In this document: positions 32,422 to 41,198 of the stretch, piece after piece
How positions within the stretch are numbered: the stretch's first letter is position 1
How the letters are laid out: each line of letters starts with the position of its first letter
From: Nocardioides anomalus
Lineage (GTDB): Bacteria > Actinomycetota > Actinomycetes > Propionibacteriales > Nocardioidaceae
Reading direction: 5' to 3'
NCBI RefSeq assembly: GCF_011046535.1
Contig: NZ_CP049257.1
Coordinates: forward strand, 248,001 to 312,000
DNA length: 64,000 nt
Translations under genes and position numbers: made by a program
Notes under the pieces: generated by a model
Database searches by the model: none
Told to the model about the DNA's origin: nothing
Seen by the model: only the letters and a program-made list of their open reading frames with translations

Positions 32422-33645
32422 ATGGCGATCTCAGACGTCAAGGAGTACACCCACCTCACCGAGGAGGAGGTCGAGCAGCTCGGCCGCGAGCTCGACGCGA
32501 TCCGCAAGGACATCGAGGAGTCCCGCGGCGCCGACGACGCGGCGTACATCAACCGGATGATCAAGATCCAGCGCGGCCTGGCCGTCGCCGGCCGGCTCAC
32601 GCTGCTGCTCGGCGTGCACGACAAGCGCACCCGCGGGCCCGCCGCCGCGGTGGGCGCGACCCTGCTCGGTCTCCACAAGATCCTCGAGAACATGGAGATC
32701 GGCCACAACGTCATGCACGGCCAGTGGGACTGGATGAACGACCCGGAGATCCACTCCTCCACCTGGGAGTGGGACACCGCGCAGCCGGCCGAGCAGTGGA
32801 AGCACAGCCACAACTACATCCACCACCAGTTCACCAACGTGCTCGGCTACGACAACGACATCGGCTACGGCATCCTGCGGATGGCGCGCGAGCAGCGGTG
32901 GCACCCGGTCTACATCGGACAGCCGGTCTACAACGCGCTGCTCGCCAGCCTGTTCCAGTGGGGCGTCGCCCTGCACGACCTCGACCTCGAGCGGATCCGC
33001 AAGGGCGAGAAGGACCCGAAGGAGATGAAGCGGCAGCTGCGCCAGATCGGGCGCAAGGGCCGCAACCAGATCCTCAAGGACTACGTCGTCTACCCCGCCC
33101 TGGCCGGCAGGCAGTGGAAGACCGTGCTGGCCGCCAACGCGACGTCGAACCTGATGCGCAACCTGTGGGCCTACGTCATCATCTTCTGCGGCCACTTCCC
33201 CGACGGTGCCCTGCACTTCACGGAGGAGGAGCTGGAGGACGAGACCCGCGCGGAGTGGTACCTGCGCCAGATGCTCGGCTCGGCCAACTTCAAGGGCGGC
33301 AAGCTGCTGCACGTCATGAGCGGCAACCTCGGCTTCCAGATCGAGCACCACCTGTTCCCGGACCTGCCCAGCAACCGGTACGCCGAGATCTCGGTCAAGG
33401 TCCGCGCGCTGTGCGAGAAGTACGACATCCCCTACACGACCGGTCCGCTGCACCAGCAGTACGGCCAGGCGCTGCGCACCATCATCAAGCTCTCGGTGCC
33501 GAACGGCTGGACCTCCAGCGACCAGCCCGAGCCGCCCGGCCCGGTGGCCGCCCGCCGGCGCAAGTCCGACTCCGAGCGGCCCTCCCGCATGCCGGAGCTG
33601 GGCAAGTGGTCGCGCGGCAAGTCCACGGAGCGGCAGGCGTCGTGA
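32422..33645 (+). CDS. Acyl-CoA desaturase, membrane diiron enzyme (DesA3-like)
   Basis: A 407-residue fatty acid desaturase with the three histidine boxes: HNVMH, HSHNYIHHQF and QIEHHLFPD. These bind the diiron centre that inserts a double bond into long acyl chains, most likely delta-9 on stearoyl-CoA as in mycobacterial DesA3. Hydrophobic segments lie near 70-100 and 225-260. It has a charged N-terminus and a basic C-terminal tail (RRRKSDSERPSRMPELGKW). The GGGGAG site is seven bases from the ATG. It is in one operon with the reductase upstream and the small Cys protein downstream, whose ATG overlaps its TGA. Confidence 0.93.
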   Translation: MAISDVKEYTHLTEEEVEQLGRELDAIRKDIEESRGADDAAYINRMIKIQRGLAVAGRLTLLLGVHDKRTRGPAAAVGATLLGLHKILENMEIGHNVMHGQWDWMNDPEIHSSTWEWDTAQPAEQWKHSHNYIHHQFTNVLGYDNDIGYGILRMAREQRWHPVYIGQPVYNALLASLFQWGVALHDLDLERIRKGEKDPKEMKRQLRQIGRKGRNQILKDYVVYPALAGRQWKTVLAANATSNLMRNLWAYVIIFCGHFPDGALHFTEEELEDETRAEWYLRQMLGSANFKGGKLLHVMSGNLGFQIEHHLFPDLPSNRYAEISVKVRALCEKYDIPYTTGPLHQQYGQALRTIIKLSVPNGWTSSDQPEPPGPVAARRRKSDSERPSRMPELGKWSRGKSTERQAS

Positions 33646-33950
33646 TGCTGAGCGAGGCGTCGCGGATCCACGACCGCGCCTGGGTCACCCAGTGCGCGCT
33701 GTCGCGGATCTGCGGCGGCTGCGCGATGTCGCTCGGCCGGCCGATCGCGTTCCTCGGCACGCCCGACGAGGTGGCCCGCAACGCCTTCCACCTGCCGCCG
33801 ATGCACCTGGCGTGCGCGCAGGAGCTGGCCTCCGGGCCCGGCGCCGACCCGTCCTGGGCGCTGGTGACCACCGCCGGCTTCGAGTTCGTGCGCCCGGCCA
33901 AGGAGGACGTCGACCGCGAGCCGCGGTTCGAGCCCAACTCGCTGCTCTAG
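33645..33950 (+). CDS. Small conserved Cys-containing protein, third gene of the desaturase operon
   Basis: A 101-residue protein I do not recognise. It holds a cysteine group, CALSRICGGCAM (C-x5-C-x2-C), plus another Cys in MHLACAQELA, a pattern that could bind a metal or an iron-sulfur cluster. No membrane segment or signal. ATG 33645 overlaps the desaturase TGA (TGATG), and GTG 33642 would overlap too, so it is translationally coupled to the desaturase. A helper in electron transfer or enzyme maturation is a guess from context. The TAG stop shares CTAG with the convergent XPB gene. Confidence 0.7.
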   Translation: MLSEASRIHDRAWVTQCALSRICGGCAMSLGRPIAFLGTPDEVARNAFHLPPMHLACAQELASGPGADPSWALVTTAGFEFVRPAKEDVDREPRFEPNSLL

Positions 33951-35590
33951 AGCGCCGTCAGGTCCTCGGCGTCGACGATGCGGTAGGCGTAGCCCTGCTC
34001 GGCCAGGAACCGCTGGCGGTTCTGGGCGAAGTCCGCATCGACCGTGTCGCGGCTGACGATCGTGTAGAAGTGGGCGGTCTTGCCCTCGCTCTTGGGGCGC
34101 AGCAGGCGACCCAGGCGCTGGGCCTCCTCCTGGCGTGACCCGAAGGAGCCGGAGACCTGGATGGCCACCTCGGCCGAGGGCAGGTCGATGGAGAAGTTCG
34201 CGACCTTGCTGACCACCAGCAGCCCGACCTCGCCGGAGCGGAAGGCCTCGAAGAGGCGCTGGCGCTCGCGGACGGGGGTGTCGCCCTTGATGACCGGGGC
34301 GTCCAGGGCGGCGGCGAGCTCGTCGAGCTGCTCGATGTACTGCCCGATGACCAGCGTGGGCTGGTCGGCGTGGGCGGCGACGAGGTCGCGCACGACGGTG
34401 AGCTTCTCGTGGGTGCACGAGGCGAGGCGGTAGCGCTCCTCGGGCTCGGAGGTCGCGTAGACCAGCCGCTCGTCGGTGGGCAGGGTGACCCGCACCTCGA
34501 CGCAGTCGGCGGGGGCGATCCAGCCCTGGGCCTCGATGTCCTTCCACGGGGCGTCGTAGCGCTTCGGCCCGATCAGGCTGAACACGTCACCCTCGCGGCC
34601 GTCCTCGCGCACCAGGGTGGCGGTGAGGCCGATGCGGCGGCGGGCCTGGAGGTCGGCGGTCATCCGGAAGATCGGCGCGGGCAGCAGGTGCACCTCGTCG
34701 TAGACGATGAGGCCCCAGTCGCGGGCGTCGAGCAGCTCGAGGTGGCGGTAGACGCCGCCGCGCTTGGTGGTCATCACCTGGTACGTCGCGATGGTGACCG
34801 GCCGGATCTCCTTGACCGAGCCGGAGTACTCGCCGATCTCCTCCTCGGTCAGCGACGTGCGGCGGACGAGCTCGTCCTTCCACTGCCGGGCCGAGACGGT
34901 GTTGGTGACCAGGATCAGCGTGGTGGCCTGGGCATGCGCCATGGCGGCCGCGCCGACCAGGGTCTTGCCGGCGCCGCAGGGCAGGACGACGACGCCCGAG
35001 CCGCCGTGCCAGAACGACTCGGCCGCCTCCTGCTGGTAGGTGCGCAGCGACCAGTCGGTGGTGTCCAGGGAGATGGGGTGCGCCTCGCCGTCGACGTACC
35101 CGGCGTAGTCCTCGGCCGGCCAGCCCAGCTTGAGCAGGGCCTGCTTGAGGTTCCCGCGCTCGGAGGGGTGCACGGCGACCGTGTCGTCGTCGATGCGGGT
35201 GCCGAGCATGCCGGCGATCTTCTTGGCGCGCAGCACCTCCTCCAGCACCGGCCGGTCGCTGGAGGCGAGCACCAGCCCGTGGGTCGGGTGCTTCTCCAGC
35301 CGCAGCCGGCCGTAGCGCGCCATGGTCTCGGCCACGTCGACGAGCAGCGAGTGCGGCACGGCGTAGCGGGAGTACTCCAGCAGCGTGTCCACGACCTGCT
35401 CGGCGTCGTGCCCGGCGGCGCGCGCGTTCCACAGCCCGAGCGGCGTCAGCCGGTAGGTGTGCACGTGCTCCGGGCTGCGCTCGAGCTCGGCGAACGGCGC
35501 GATGGCCTTGCGGCAGTCAGCCGCGCGTTCGTGGTCCACCTCCAAGAGCAGCGTCTTGTCGGACTGGACGATCAGGGGTCCGTCGTTCAT
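33947..35590 (-). CDS. DNA repair helicase XPB (bacterial type)
   Basis: A 547-residue superfamily 2 helicase resembling eukaryotic/archaeal XPB. Walker A is LPCGAGKTLVGAAA, the DExH box is DEVH (IVYDEVHLLPAPIF), and the RRIGLTATLVREDGREGD and QRLGRLLRPK blocks complete the set. An N-terminal damage-recognition-like region precedes the motor. Actinobacterial XPB has ATPase and 3'-5' helicase activity in related species and is tied to repair. The ATG at 35590 was chosen over a TTG one codon upstream. It ends on a CTAG shared with the convergent small gene. Confidence 0.93.
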   Translation of the reverse strand: MNDGPLIVQSDKTLLLEVDHERAADCRKAIAPFAELERSPEHVHTYRLTPLGLWNARAAGHDAEQVVDTLLEYSRYAVPHSLLVDVAETMARYGRLRLEKHPTHGLVLASSDRPVLEEVLRAKKIAGMLGTRIDDDTVAVHPSERGNLKQALLKLGWPAEDYAGYVDGEAHPISLDTTDWSLRTYQQEAAESFWHGGSGVVVLPCGAGKTLVGAAAMAHAQATTLILVTNTVSARQWKDELVRRTSLTEEEIGEYSGSVKEIRPVTIATYQVMTTKRGGVYRHLELLDARDWGLIVYDEVHLLPAPIFRMTADLQARRRIGLTATLVREDGREGDVFSLIGPKRYDAPWKDIEAQGWIAPADCVEVRVTLPTDERLVYATSEPEERYRLASCTHEKLTVVRDLVAAHADQPTLVIGQYIEQLDELAAALDAPVIKGDTPVRERQRLFEAFRSGEVGLLVVSKVANFSIDLPSAEVAIQVSGSFGSRQEEAQRLGRLLRPKSEGKTAHFYTIVSRDTVDADFAQNRQRFLAEQGYAYRIVDAEDLTAL

Positions 35591-35633
35591 CAACGGACCA
35601 GCGTACGGCGGGCGGTGAAGCCGGGCGGGCGTC

Positions 35634-36098
35634 TCAGCGGCGACCGCCGACCACGAGCTCCTCCTCGGCCACGTCGTGGCCGGCCTCGCAGCGGGCGACG
35701 ACGTGCACCGCGTCGCCGCAGTCGGCGTGGGTCAGCGCGGGGGCGGAGCCGGGCAGGTGGCGGGCACCCCACTCGTGCAGCGCGACCACGGCGGGCAGCA
35801 GCGCGTGGCCGGCGGGGGTGAGGACGTACTCGTAGCGGGTGCGCTGCCCCGGCTCGCGGTAGGGCTGCTTGGTCAGCACGCCGAGCGCGACCAGCTCCTT
35901 GAGCCGGTGGGCGGCCACGGCGTCGGTGACGCCGACGCGGGCCACGAGGGCGTCGAAGCGGGTGACGCCGTAGAAGGCCTCGCGCAGCAGCAGGACCGCC
36001 GTCCGGTTGCCCACCGCCTGCATCACCCGGTCGACGGGGCAGTGGTCACCGAGGGGCCCGGTCCGCTCGGCGAGCCGGCCGGTCAGCTGCACGCTCAT
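35634..36098 (-). CDS. HxlR-family transcriptional regulator
   Basis: A 154-residue winged-helix regulator: CPVDRVMQAVGNRTAVLLLR is the HxlR opening with a conserved Cys, followed by the recognition helix region VTDAVAAHRLKELVALGVL and the wing REPGQRTRYEYVLTPAG. Many HxlR proteins sense aldehydes, quinones or thiol stress through that Cys. A second Cys pair (DCGDAVHVVARC) is near the C-terminus. Leaderless: TAAGGT (complement of 36105-36110) is six bases before the ATG. It is divergent from an MFS pump, with a palindrome between the two promoters, and probably represses both. Confidence 0.92.
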   Translation of the reverse strand: MSVQLTGRLAERTGPLGDHCPVDRVMQAVGNRTAVLLLREAFYGVTRFDALVARVGVTDAVAAHRLKELVALGVLTKQPYREPGQRTRYEYVLTPAGHALLPAVVALHEWGARHLPGSAPALTHADCGDAVHVVARCEAGHDVAEEELVVGGRR

Positions 36099-36104
36099 GC
36101 TCCC

Positions 36105-36149
36105 ACCTTACCGCTCTGACTTGGCAAAGGCATAGTCAGCCTCTAGGGT
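36105..36149. promoter_or_regulatory. Shared operator/promoter of HxlR regulator and MFS pump
   Basis: TAAGGT on the minus strand (36105-36110) and TAGGGT on the plus strand (36144-36149) face outward, each six bases from its start codon. Between them CTGACT (36116-36121) and AGTCAG (36134-36139) make a dyad, partly extended by TGGC and GCAT. A regulator bound here would cover both promoters. Confidence 0.55.
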
Positions 36150-36155
36150 CTGACT

Positions 36156-37556
36156 GTGCCCAACCCAAGCCAGACCCACACGCGGCTCGTCACGGTCGTC
36201 CTCACCGGCGCCGCGTTCCTCGCCGGCCTCGACCTGTTCATCGTCAACGTGGCCTTCGGCGAGATCGGCCGCGACCTCGGCGTCGCCTCGCTCGGCCGCC
36301 TCAGCTGGGTGCTCACGGCGTACGCCGTGGTGTACGCCTCGCTGCTGGTGCCGATGGGCCGGCTCACCGACCGCTACGGCCGCAAGGGCGGCTTCGTGGC
36401 CGGGCTCGCCCTCTTCACGCTGGCCAGCCTGGCCTGCGCGCTCTCGACCGGACTGTGGGAGCTCGTCGCCTTCCGGGCCCTCCAGGCCGTCGGCGCCGCT
36501 GCGATGACCCCGGCCTCGCTCGGCCTGCTCCTGGCCGCGCTGCCGCCCGAGCGACGCGCCCCGGCCGCGCGGCTGTGGGCGATGACCGGCGCGCTGGCCG
36601 CGGCCTTCGGCCCGGCCATCGGCGGCGGCCTGGTGCAGCTGTCGTGGCACTGGGCCTTCCTCATCAACCTGCCCATCGGCGCTCTGCTCGTGGTGGCCGC
36701 CATCCGCTACGTGCCCGACGTGCGCCACAACCAGGACGCCCCGCGGCCCGACCTGACCGGCGCGACCGTGCTGGCCCTGGCCATCGGCTCCCTCGTCCTC
36801 GCGCTGGTCCAGGGCGACGAGTGGGGCTGGTCCTCAGGGCGGGTCCTCGCGGCGTTCGCCGGCGCGGCTGTCGGGCTCGTGGTCTTCGCCTGGTCGATCA
36901 TCCACCACCCCGCGCCCGTCATCGACCCGGCGCTGCTGAAGGTGGCGTCGTTCTCCTGGGCCAACGTGGCCACGGTCGTCTTCAACGTCGGCTTCGGCAT
37001 CGCGCTGCTGAGCCGGATCCTGTGGATGCAGCAGGAGTGGGGCTACTCCGCGGTCCGGACCGGGCTGGCCGTCGCGTCCGGGCCGATCGTCGTGCCGATC
37101 GTCGCGCTGCTCGCCGCCCGCCTTTTCCCGCGGACGCCGCCCGGCCACCTCATCGCGGCCGGCTCGGTGCTCTTCGCCGCCTCCGCGGTCTGGCAGACGC
37201 TGGCCATCAGCACCACGCCGGCGTACTGGTCCTCGATGTTCGGCCCCTGGGTGCTCGGCGGCGTCGCCGTCGGCCTGGCCATGCCCAACCTGGTCGCCGC
37301 GGCCACCTCGGCCCTCCCGCCGGCGCAGGCCGCGACCGGCTCCGGCGTGGTGAGCACGGCGCGCCAGCTCGGGCTGGTGCTGGGCACGAGCGCGATGGTC
37401 GGCATCCTCGGCGCCGGCCTGCCGAGCGTGGACCGGTACCAGGTGCTGTGGCTGTTCCTGGCCGCGTGCAGCCTGCTCGCCGCGGCCGCGGCGGTGGCCA
37501 TGGAGCTCTCCCGGCGCCCGGTCGTCGTCGCGGTGCCGGAGGCCGTCCAGGCCTAG
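36156..37556 (+). CDS. MFS transporter, DHA2 (EmrB/QacA) family
   Basis: A 466-residue drug:proton antiporter-like protein with about 14 hydrophobic segments. The family motifs are present: LDLFIVNVAFGEI (motif D1-like), GRLTDRYGRKGGF (motif A) and ALQAVGAAAMTPASLG (motif C-like). It probably exports toxic organic compounds. Divergent from and likely controlled by the HxlR gene. Leaderless GTG at 36156 after TAGGGT. It ends on CTAG shared with the CGNR gene. Confidence 0.92.
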   Translation: MPNPSQTHTRLVTVVLTGAAFLAGLDLFIVNVAFGEIGRDLGVASLGRLSWVLTAYAVVYASLLVPMGRLTDRYGRKGGFVAGLALFTLASLACALSTGLWELVAFRALQAVGAAAMTPASLGLLLAALPPERRAPAARLWAMTGALAAAFGPAIGGGLVQLSWHWAFLINLPIGALLVVAAIRYVPDVRHNQDAPRPDLTGATVLALAIGSLVLALVQGDEWGWSSGRVLAAFAGAAVGLVVFAWSIIHHPAPVIDPALLKVASFSWANVATVVFNVGFGIALLSRILWMQQEWGYSAVRTGLAVASGPIVVPIVALLAARLFPRTPPGHLIAAGSVLFAASAVWQTLAISTTPAYWSSMFGPWVLGGVAVGLAMPNLVAAATSALPPAQAATGSGVVSTARQLGLVLGTSAMVGILGAGLPSVDRYQVLWLFLAACSLLAAAAAVAMELSRRPVVVAVPEAVQA

Positions 37557-38083
37557 GAGGCGGCCGCGGTCGCCTTCTGCCGCGCGCGGTACGCCGCGAC
37601 GTTGGCCCGCGAGGAGCACCGGTCGGAGCAGTAGCGCCGCGACTGGTTGGGCGAGGTGTCGACGTAGACGTTGGTGCACGGCGAGGCCGCGCAGACCCCG
37701 AGCCGCGACGGCCCGAGGTCGCAGACCAGGTTGGCCAGGCCCAGCAGCGACTCGCCGACCAGGAGCTCGGCCACCGACTGGCTCTTGGTCGCCACGTGCA
37801 TGTGCAGCGGGTGACCGTCGTGGCCGGCGATGCGCGGGGTGATCGGGTGGCGCACCATCAGCTCGTTGAGCGCCTCGACGACCTCGGCGGTCCGGTCCGC
37901 GGCCGAGGCCTCGAAGACCGGGCGCAGCTCGCGCTGGAACTTGCGCAGCAGCATGCAGTCGCGGTCGGTGCACTGCTCGACCAGCCACTCGCGGTCGGCG
38001 AGGTGGGCGCGCAGCCCGTCGACGTCGGCGAGCCCGGCGTTGAGCAGCGCGGCCGAGCGCTCGGCGTAGCGGATGAAGTCCAC
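37553..38083 (-). CDS. CGNR zinc-finger domain protein
   Basis: A 176-residue protein with a C-terminal zinc finger: LGVCAASPCTNVYVDTSPNQ, then RRYCSDRCSSRANVAAYRAR. The usual Cys-Gly-Asn-Arg motif is read here as CSSRANV, a variant. The N-terminal ABATE-type helical domain covers about residues 1-120. Such proteins are thought to be stress-related transcription regulators. The ATG at 38083 is the chosen start. The stop shares CTAG with the convergent MFS gene. Confidence 0.9.
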   Translation of the reverse strand: MDFIRYAERSAALLNAGLADVDGLRAHLADREWLVEQCTDRDCMLLRKFQRELRPVFEASAADRTAEVVEALNELMVRHPITPRIAGHDGHPLHMHVATKSQSVAELLVGESLLGLANLVCDLGPSRLGVCAASPCTNVYVDTSPNQSRRYCSDRCSSRANVAAYRARQKATAAAS

Positions 38084-38099
38084 GCAGTGAAGCGTACGG

Positions 38100-40352
38100 T
38101 CACGACCCCGGAATGGGCCTTACCGCCGTGATGCGGTGGACGGCGAAGGTGCGCACGTCGTCCGAGCGCTGGTCGTGCGCGGTGAGCACGCCGCCGTCGA
38201 CCGAGACCGGGTCGACGACCCGCTCGGTGCGGGTGCCGTGGTTGTCGACGTAGACGATGGTGACCGCCTGCCCGGTCTCCGCGGCCTCGCGCAGGGCGCT
38301 CAGCGAGCCGGTCGGGGACAGGCTCTCGGTCGGCCGCGAGGTGGCGGCACGGTCACCGGCCCGCACGGCGGTGACGACCGCGGCGACCGAGGCCGTGCGC
38401 CGGGCCGCGGCCGCCCCGCGCCCGCGGTGCTCGCGCGGGGTGCGGGCCCGGCGCTGGTCGGGCCGGACCACGTGCACCGAGCCGTCCTCGGCCTCCACCA
38501 CCGGCGCCGCGCCCAGCTCGCGCAGCCGGGGGAGGAGCACGTCGAGCGGCGAGCTGGAGATGAGCACGGTCGGCGCCAGTCGCCGCAGCCCGAGCGAGGC
38601 GGCCTTGGGGTGGTGCAGCAGCTCGGTCAGCGCGGCCTCGTCGTCGGCGCGCAGGAACGCCTCGGCGTGCCCGACCCGCACCGAGCCGAAGGTCCGAGCC
38701 GTGTCGTCGACCAGGTAGCTCAGCGGCTGCGGCACCGGAGTCCGCGACACCGAGCCGAGGAACTCGTGCAGCTCCACCGCGGTCCAGCCGGTGTCCAGGG
38801 CGCGTCGCACGGAGCCGGGCGTGAAGCGGTAGGTCGTCGCGCCACCGCGCGACTCCACGTCGGCGACCAGCTGCAGCCGCCGGGCCAGCTGCGACTCGAG
38901 CGGCCCGGGCGCGACCGCGGTGAGGTCGGCCTGGAGCAGCACGTGGTCCACCGGCTCGGGCAGCAGCCCGGCCAGCGCCTGGACGGCCCGGTCGTCCTCG
39001 GCGGCCAGCAGGTGGCGTGCGTAGGACGCCAGGCCGTCCAGCCCGGTGACCCCGAGCACGGCGGCCTCGGTCACCGTCCACAGCACCTGCTCCGCCCGGC
39101 TGCGGGGCCGGCGCGGGCGCTGCCAGCGCAGCAGGGCGACCACCGACGCGACGCCGGTGCCGGTGGCCAGGCAGGTGCCGGGCTCCACCGCGGCCAGCGC
39201 CTGGAGGGTCATCAGCCGGGTCTCGGCCGCGTGCACGCCGGAGAGCTCCGGGGCCAGGGCGTTCCACGGCTTGCCGGCGGTGTCGCGGGCGCCGACCAGC
39301 CCGGGCAGCCTCGGGCTGTCCAGCCAGGTCCGGGCCAGCCCGGCCCAGCGCTCGGCGGGCGGGCGCAGCACCCAGGGGTCGGCCAGGTCGGTGGGCAGCC
39401 ACACCGGCGCGCCCCGCTCGTCGGCCGCCGTGGCCAGCAGCCCGGCGCCGGCCGCGGTCTCGACCAGGACGGCGAGGGTGGGCTCGTCGACGTGCAGCGC
39501 GGCCGCGGTGGCCCGCAGGTCGCGCACGCCGAGCCCGCCGCTGCGCAGGGCCGACGGCGGCGTGGCGCCCCAGAGGTCGAGGAGCAGCTCGACCCGGCGT
39601 ACCGCCTCGAAGGCCGCGCCCGCCGCCACCTGGTCCACCTGCTCCGCGGCGCGGGAGGTGGTGGCCAGCTGCGGCACGTCGTCGACGCGGTCGGCCGTCG
39701 TGTGCCCGCCGCGCAGGGCCATGCCGACCTCACCCGGCACGACCACGGTGCCGCCCCCGCGCGGCACCAGCAGCCGGCGCGACAGCAGCTCCTCGGCCGG
39801 GGTGGCGGCGTCCGTGGGGAGCACGGTGTGCCGGTCGCCCGAGGTGGTGGCCTCCCCGCCCGCGGCCAGCACGTGCTCGAGCATGGCCCGGGCCGGTGCG
39901 GACAGCTCGGCCAGCAGCGGCGCGGCGTCGACGGACGGGTCCGAGACCGTCCGCAGCCCGCTGACCCCGGCCTCCGGGCCGCCGGTGAGGAGCTCGCCGA
40001 CACCGCTCAGCGGTCGCAACCCGCCCGTCGACTCCCAGGCCAGGGCCAGGTCGACCAGGTGCTCGGCGGCGGCCTCCACCAGCGCCAGGTCGGCGTTGAC
40101 GGCCGCGACCAGGGCGGGACGTGACGTTTGACCGGAGACGACCAGGGCATCTAGAACGGAGAGCTCGAGCCGGCTGAGCTGGTCGAGCGCGCGCACCAGC
40201 GAGGAGCGCGTCGTGGCGCGGGAGGCCAGCTGGCCGGAGTCATGAGGAGCAGGCGTGGCGAGGTCGGGACGCTCGGTCAGGAGTCGGGACAGCCGCTCGT
40301 CCGGCCAGCTCCGCAGCTGGTCGGCGAGTGAGCGGAACCCCTCGGAAGCCAT
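38100..40352 (-). CDS. Helicase-associated (Helicase_C_3) protein with WYL-like C-terminal domain
   Basis: A 750-residue protein. No helicase Walker motifs are present. The central region (DEAALTELLHHPKAASLGLR, then LAPTVLISSSPLDVLLPRLR) matches the domain found at the N-terminus of XPB/Ssl2 helicases (Helicase_C_3). The last 70 residues (GQAVTIVYVDNHGTRTERVV, then VSVDGGVLTAHDQRSDDVRT) look like a WYL-type nucleotide-sensing domain. The actinobacterial family sits close to XPB, as here (2.5 kb away). An accessory role for XPB in damage response is possible. The ATG at 40352 begins MASEGFRSLADQL. Longer open frame upstream is antisense to the PP2C gene and was discounted. Confidence 0.85.
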   Translation of the reverse strand: MASEGFRSLADQLRSWPDERLSRLLTERPDLATPAPHDSGQLASRATTRSSLVRALDQLSRLELSVLDALVVSGQTSRPALVAAVNADLALVEAAAEHLVDLALAWESTGGLRPLSGVGELLTGGPEAGVSGLRTVSDPSVDAAPLLAELSAPARAMLEHVLAAGGEATTSGDRHTVLPTDAATPAEELLSRRLLVPRGGGTVVVPGEVGMALRGGHTTADRVDDVPQLATTSRAAEQVDQVAAGAAFEAVRRVELLLDLWGATPPSALRSGGLGVRDLRATAAALHVDEPTLAVLVETAAGAGLLATAADERGAPVWLPTDLADPWVLRPPAERWAGLARTWLDSPRLPGLVGARDTAGKPWNALAPELSGVHAAETRLMTLQALAAVEPGTCLATGTGVASVVALLRWQRPRRPRSRAEQVLWTVTEAAVLGVTGLDGLASYARHLLAAEDDRAVQALAGLLPEPVDHVLLQADLTAVAPGPLESQLARRLQLVADVESRGGATTYRFTPGSVRRALDTGWTAVELHEFLGSVSRTPVPQPLSYLVDDTARTFGSVRVGHAEAFLRADDEAALTELLHHPKAASLGLRRLAPTVLISSSPLDVLLPRLRELGAAPVVEAEDGSVHVVRPDQRRARTPREHRGRGAAAARRTASVAAVVTAVRAGDRAATSRPTESLSPTGSLSALREAAETGQAVTIVYVDNHGTRTERVVDPVSVDGGVLTAHDQRSDDVRTFAVHRITAVRPIPGS

Positions 40353-40382
40353 CCGGCCAAGTCTAGATAGCAGCGTGCAGCC

Positions 40383-41198
40383 GTGAGCCAGGTCGAGCTC
40401 CACCACGGTGCCGCCACCGACGTCGGGTCGGTGCGCGAGACCAACGAGGACGCCTTCCTCATCGCCCCGCCGGTCTTCGTGGTCGCCGACGGGATGGGCG
40501 GCCACGAGGCCGGCGACGTGGCCAGCCGGATCGTGGTCGAGGAGTTCGCGGCCCTGGCCGAGGCCGGCTACGAGCCGACCGAGGGGCCGGCCGCGGTGGC
40601 GGCCACCCTGCGCTCCGCCCAGCGCCGGATCGCGGACTTCGCCGCCGACGAGGGCACCGGCCCGCGGCGGACGCCGGGCACGACCGTCGTCGCCGCCCTG
40701 CTCGTCGAGGACGAGGGTGCGCCGGCCTGGCTGCTGGTCAACCTGGGGGACTCGCGGATCTACGCGGTCAGCCGGGGCCGGCTGCGCCAGGTCAGCACCG
40801 ACCACAGCGTCGTGCAGGAGCTGGTCGACGCCGGCCAGATCAGCGAGGAGCAGGCCGCCGAGCACCCCGACCGGCACGTCATCACGCGCGCGCTGGGCGG
40901 CCCGCGCCTGGAGCCGGCCGACTACTTCCTGGTCCCCGTCGACGAGATCGACCGGCTGCTGCTGTGCAGCGACGGCATCAGCGGCCTGGTCGACGACGAG
41001 CAGATCGCCCACGTGCTGGCCGAGAGCCCGGACCCCCGCGACGCCGCCGACCGGCTCGTGGCCGCCGCCCTCGCGGCGGGAGGTGACGACAACGCGACCG
41101 CGGTGGTCGTCGATGTGGTGGGATTGGTCCCCGACGAGGACTACGACTCCGAGCGCCAGCGCCAGAGTCTCGAGCAGAAACTAGGAGCCCTGCCGTGA
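40383..41198 (+). CDS. PP2C-family serine/threonine protein phosphatase
   Basis: A 271-residue PP2C (PPM) phosphatase. The metal-binding motifs are in place: DVGSVRETNEDAFL, VADGMGGHEAGDVA, GTTVVAALLVEDEG, LCSDGISGLVDDEQ and GGDDNATAVVVDV. It is the catalytic core only, with no membrane anchor. It dephosphorylates Ser/Thr proteins; the FHA proteins next door are likely partners or substrates. GTG 40383, and the stop is overlapped by the next GTG (GTGA at 41195). No Ser/Thr kinase gene is in the window. Confidence 0.94.
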   Translation: MSQVELHHGAATDVGSVRETNEDAFLIAPPVFVVADGMGGHEAGDVASRIVVEEFAALAEAGYEPTEGPAAVAATLRSAQRRIADFAADEGTGPRRTPGTTVVAALLVEDEGAPAWLLVNLGDSRIYAVSRGRLRQVSTDHSVVQELVDAGQISEEQAAEHPDRHVITRALGGPRLEPADYFLVPVDEIDRLLLCSDGISGLVDDEQIAHVLAESPDPRDAADRLVAAALAAGGDDNATAVVVDVVGLVPDEDYDSERQRQSLEQKLGALP

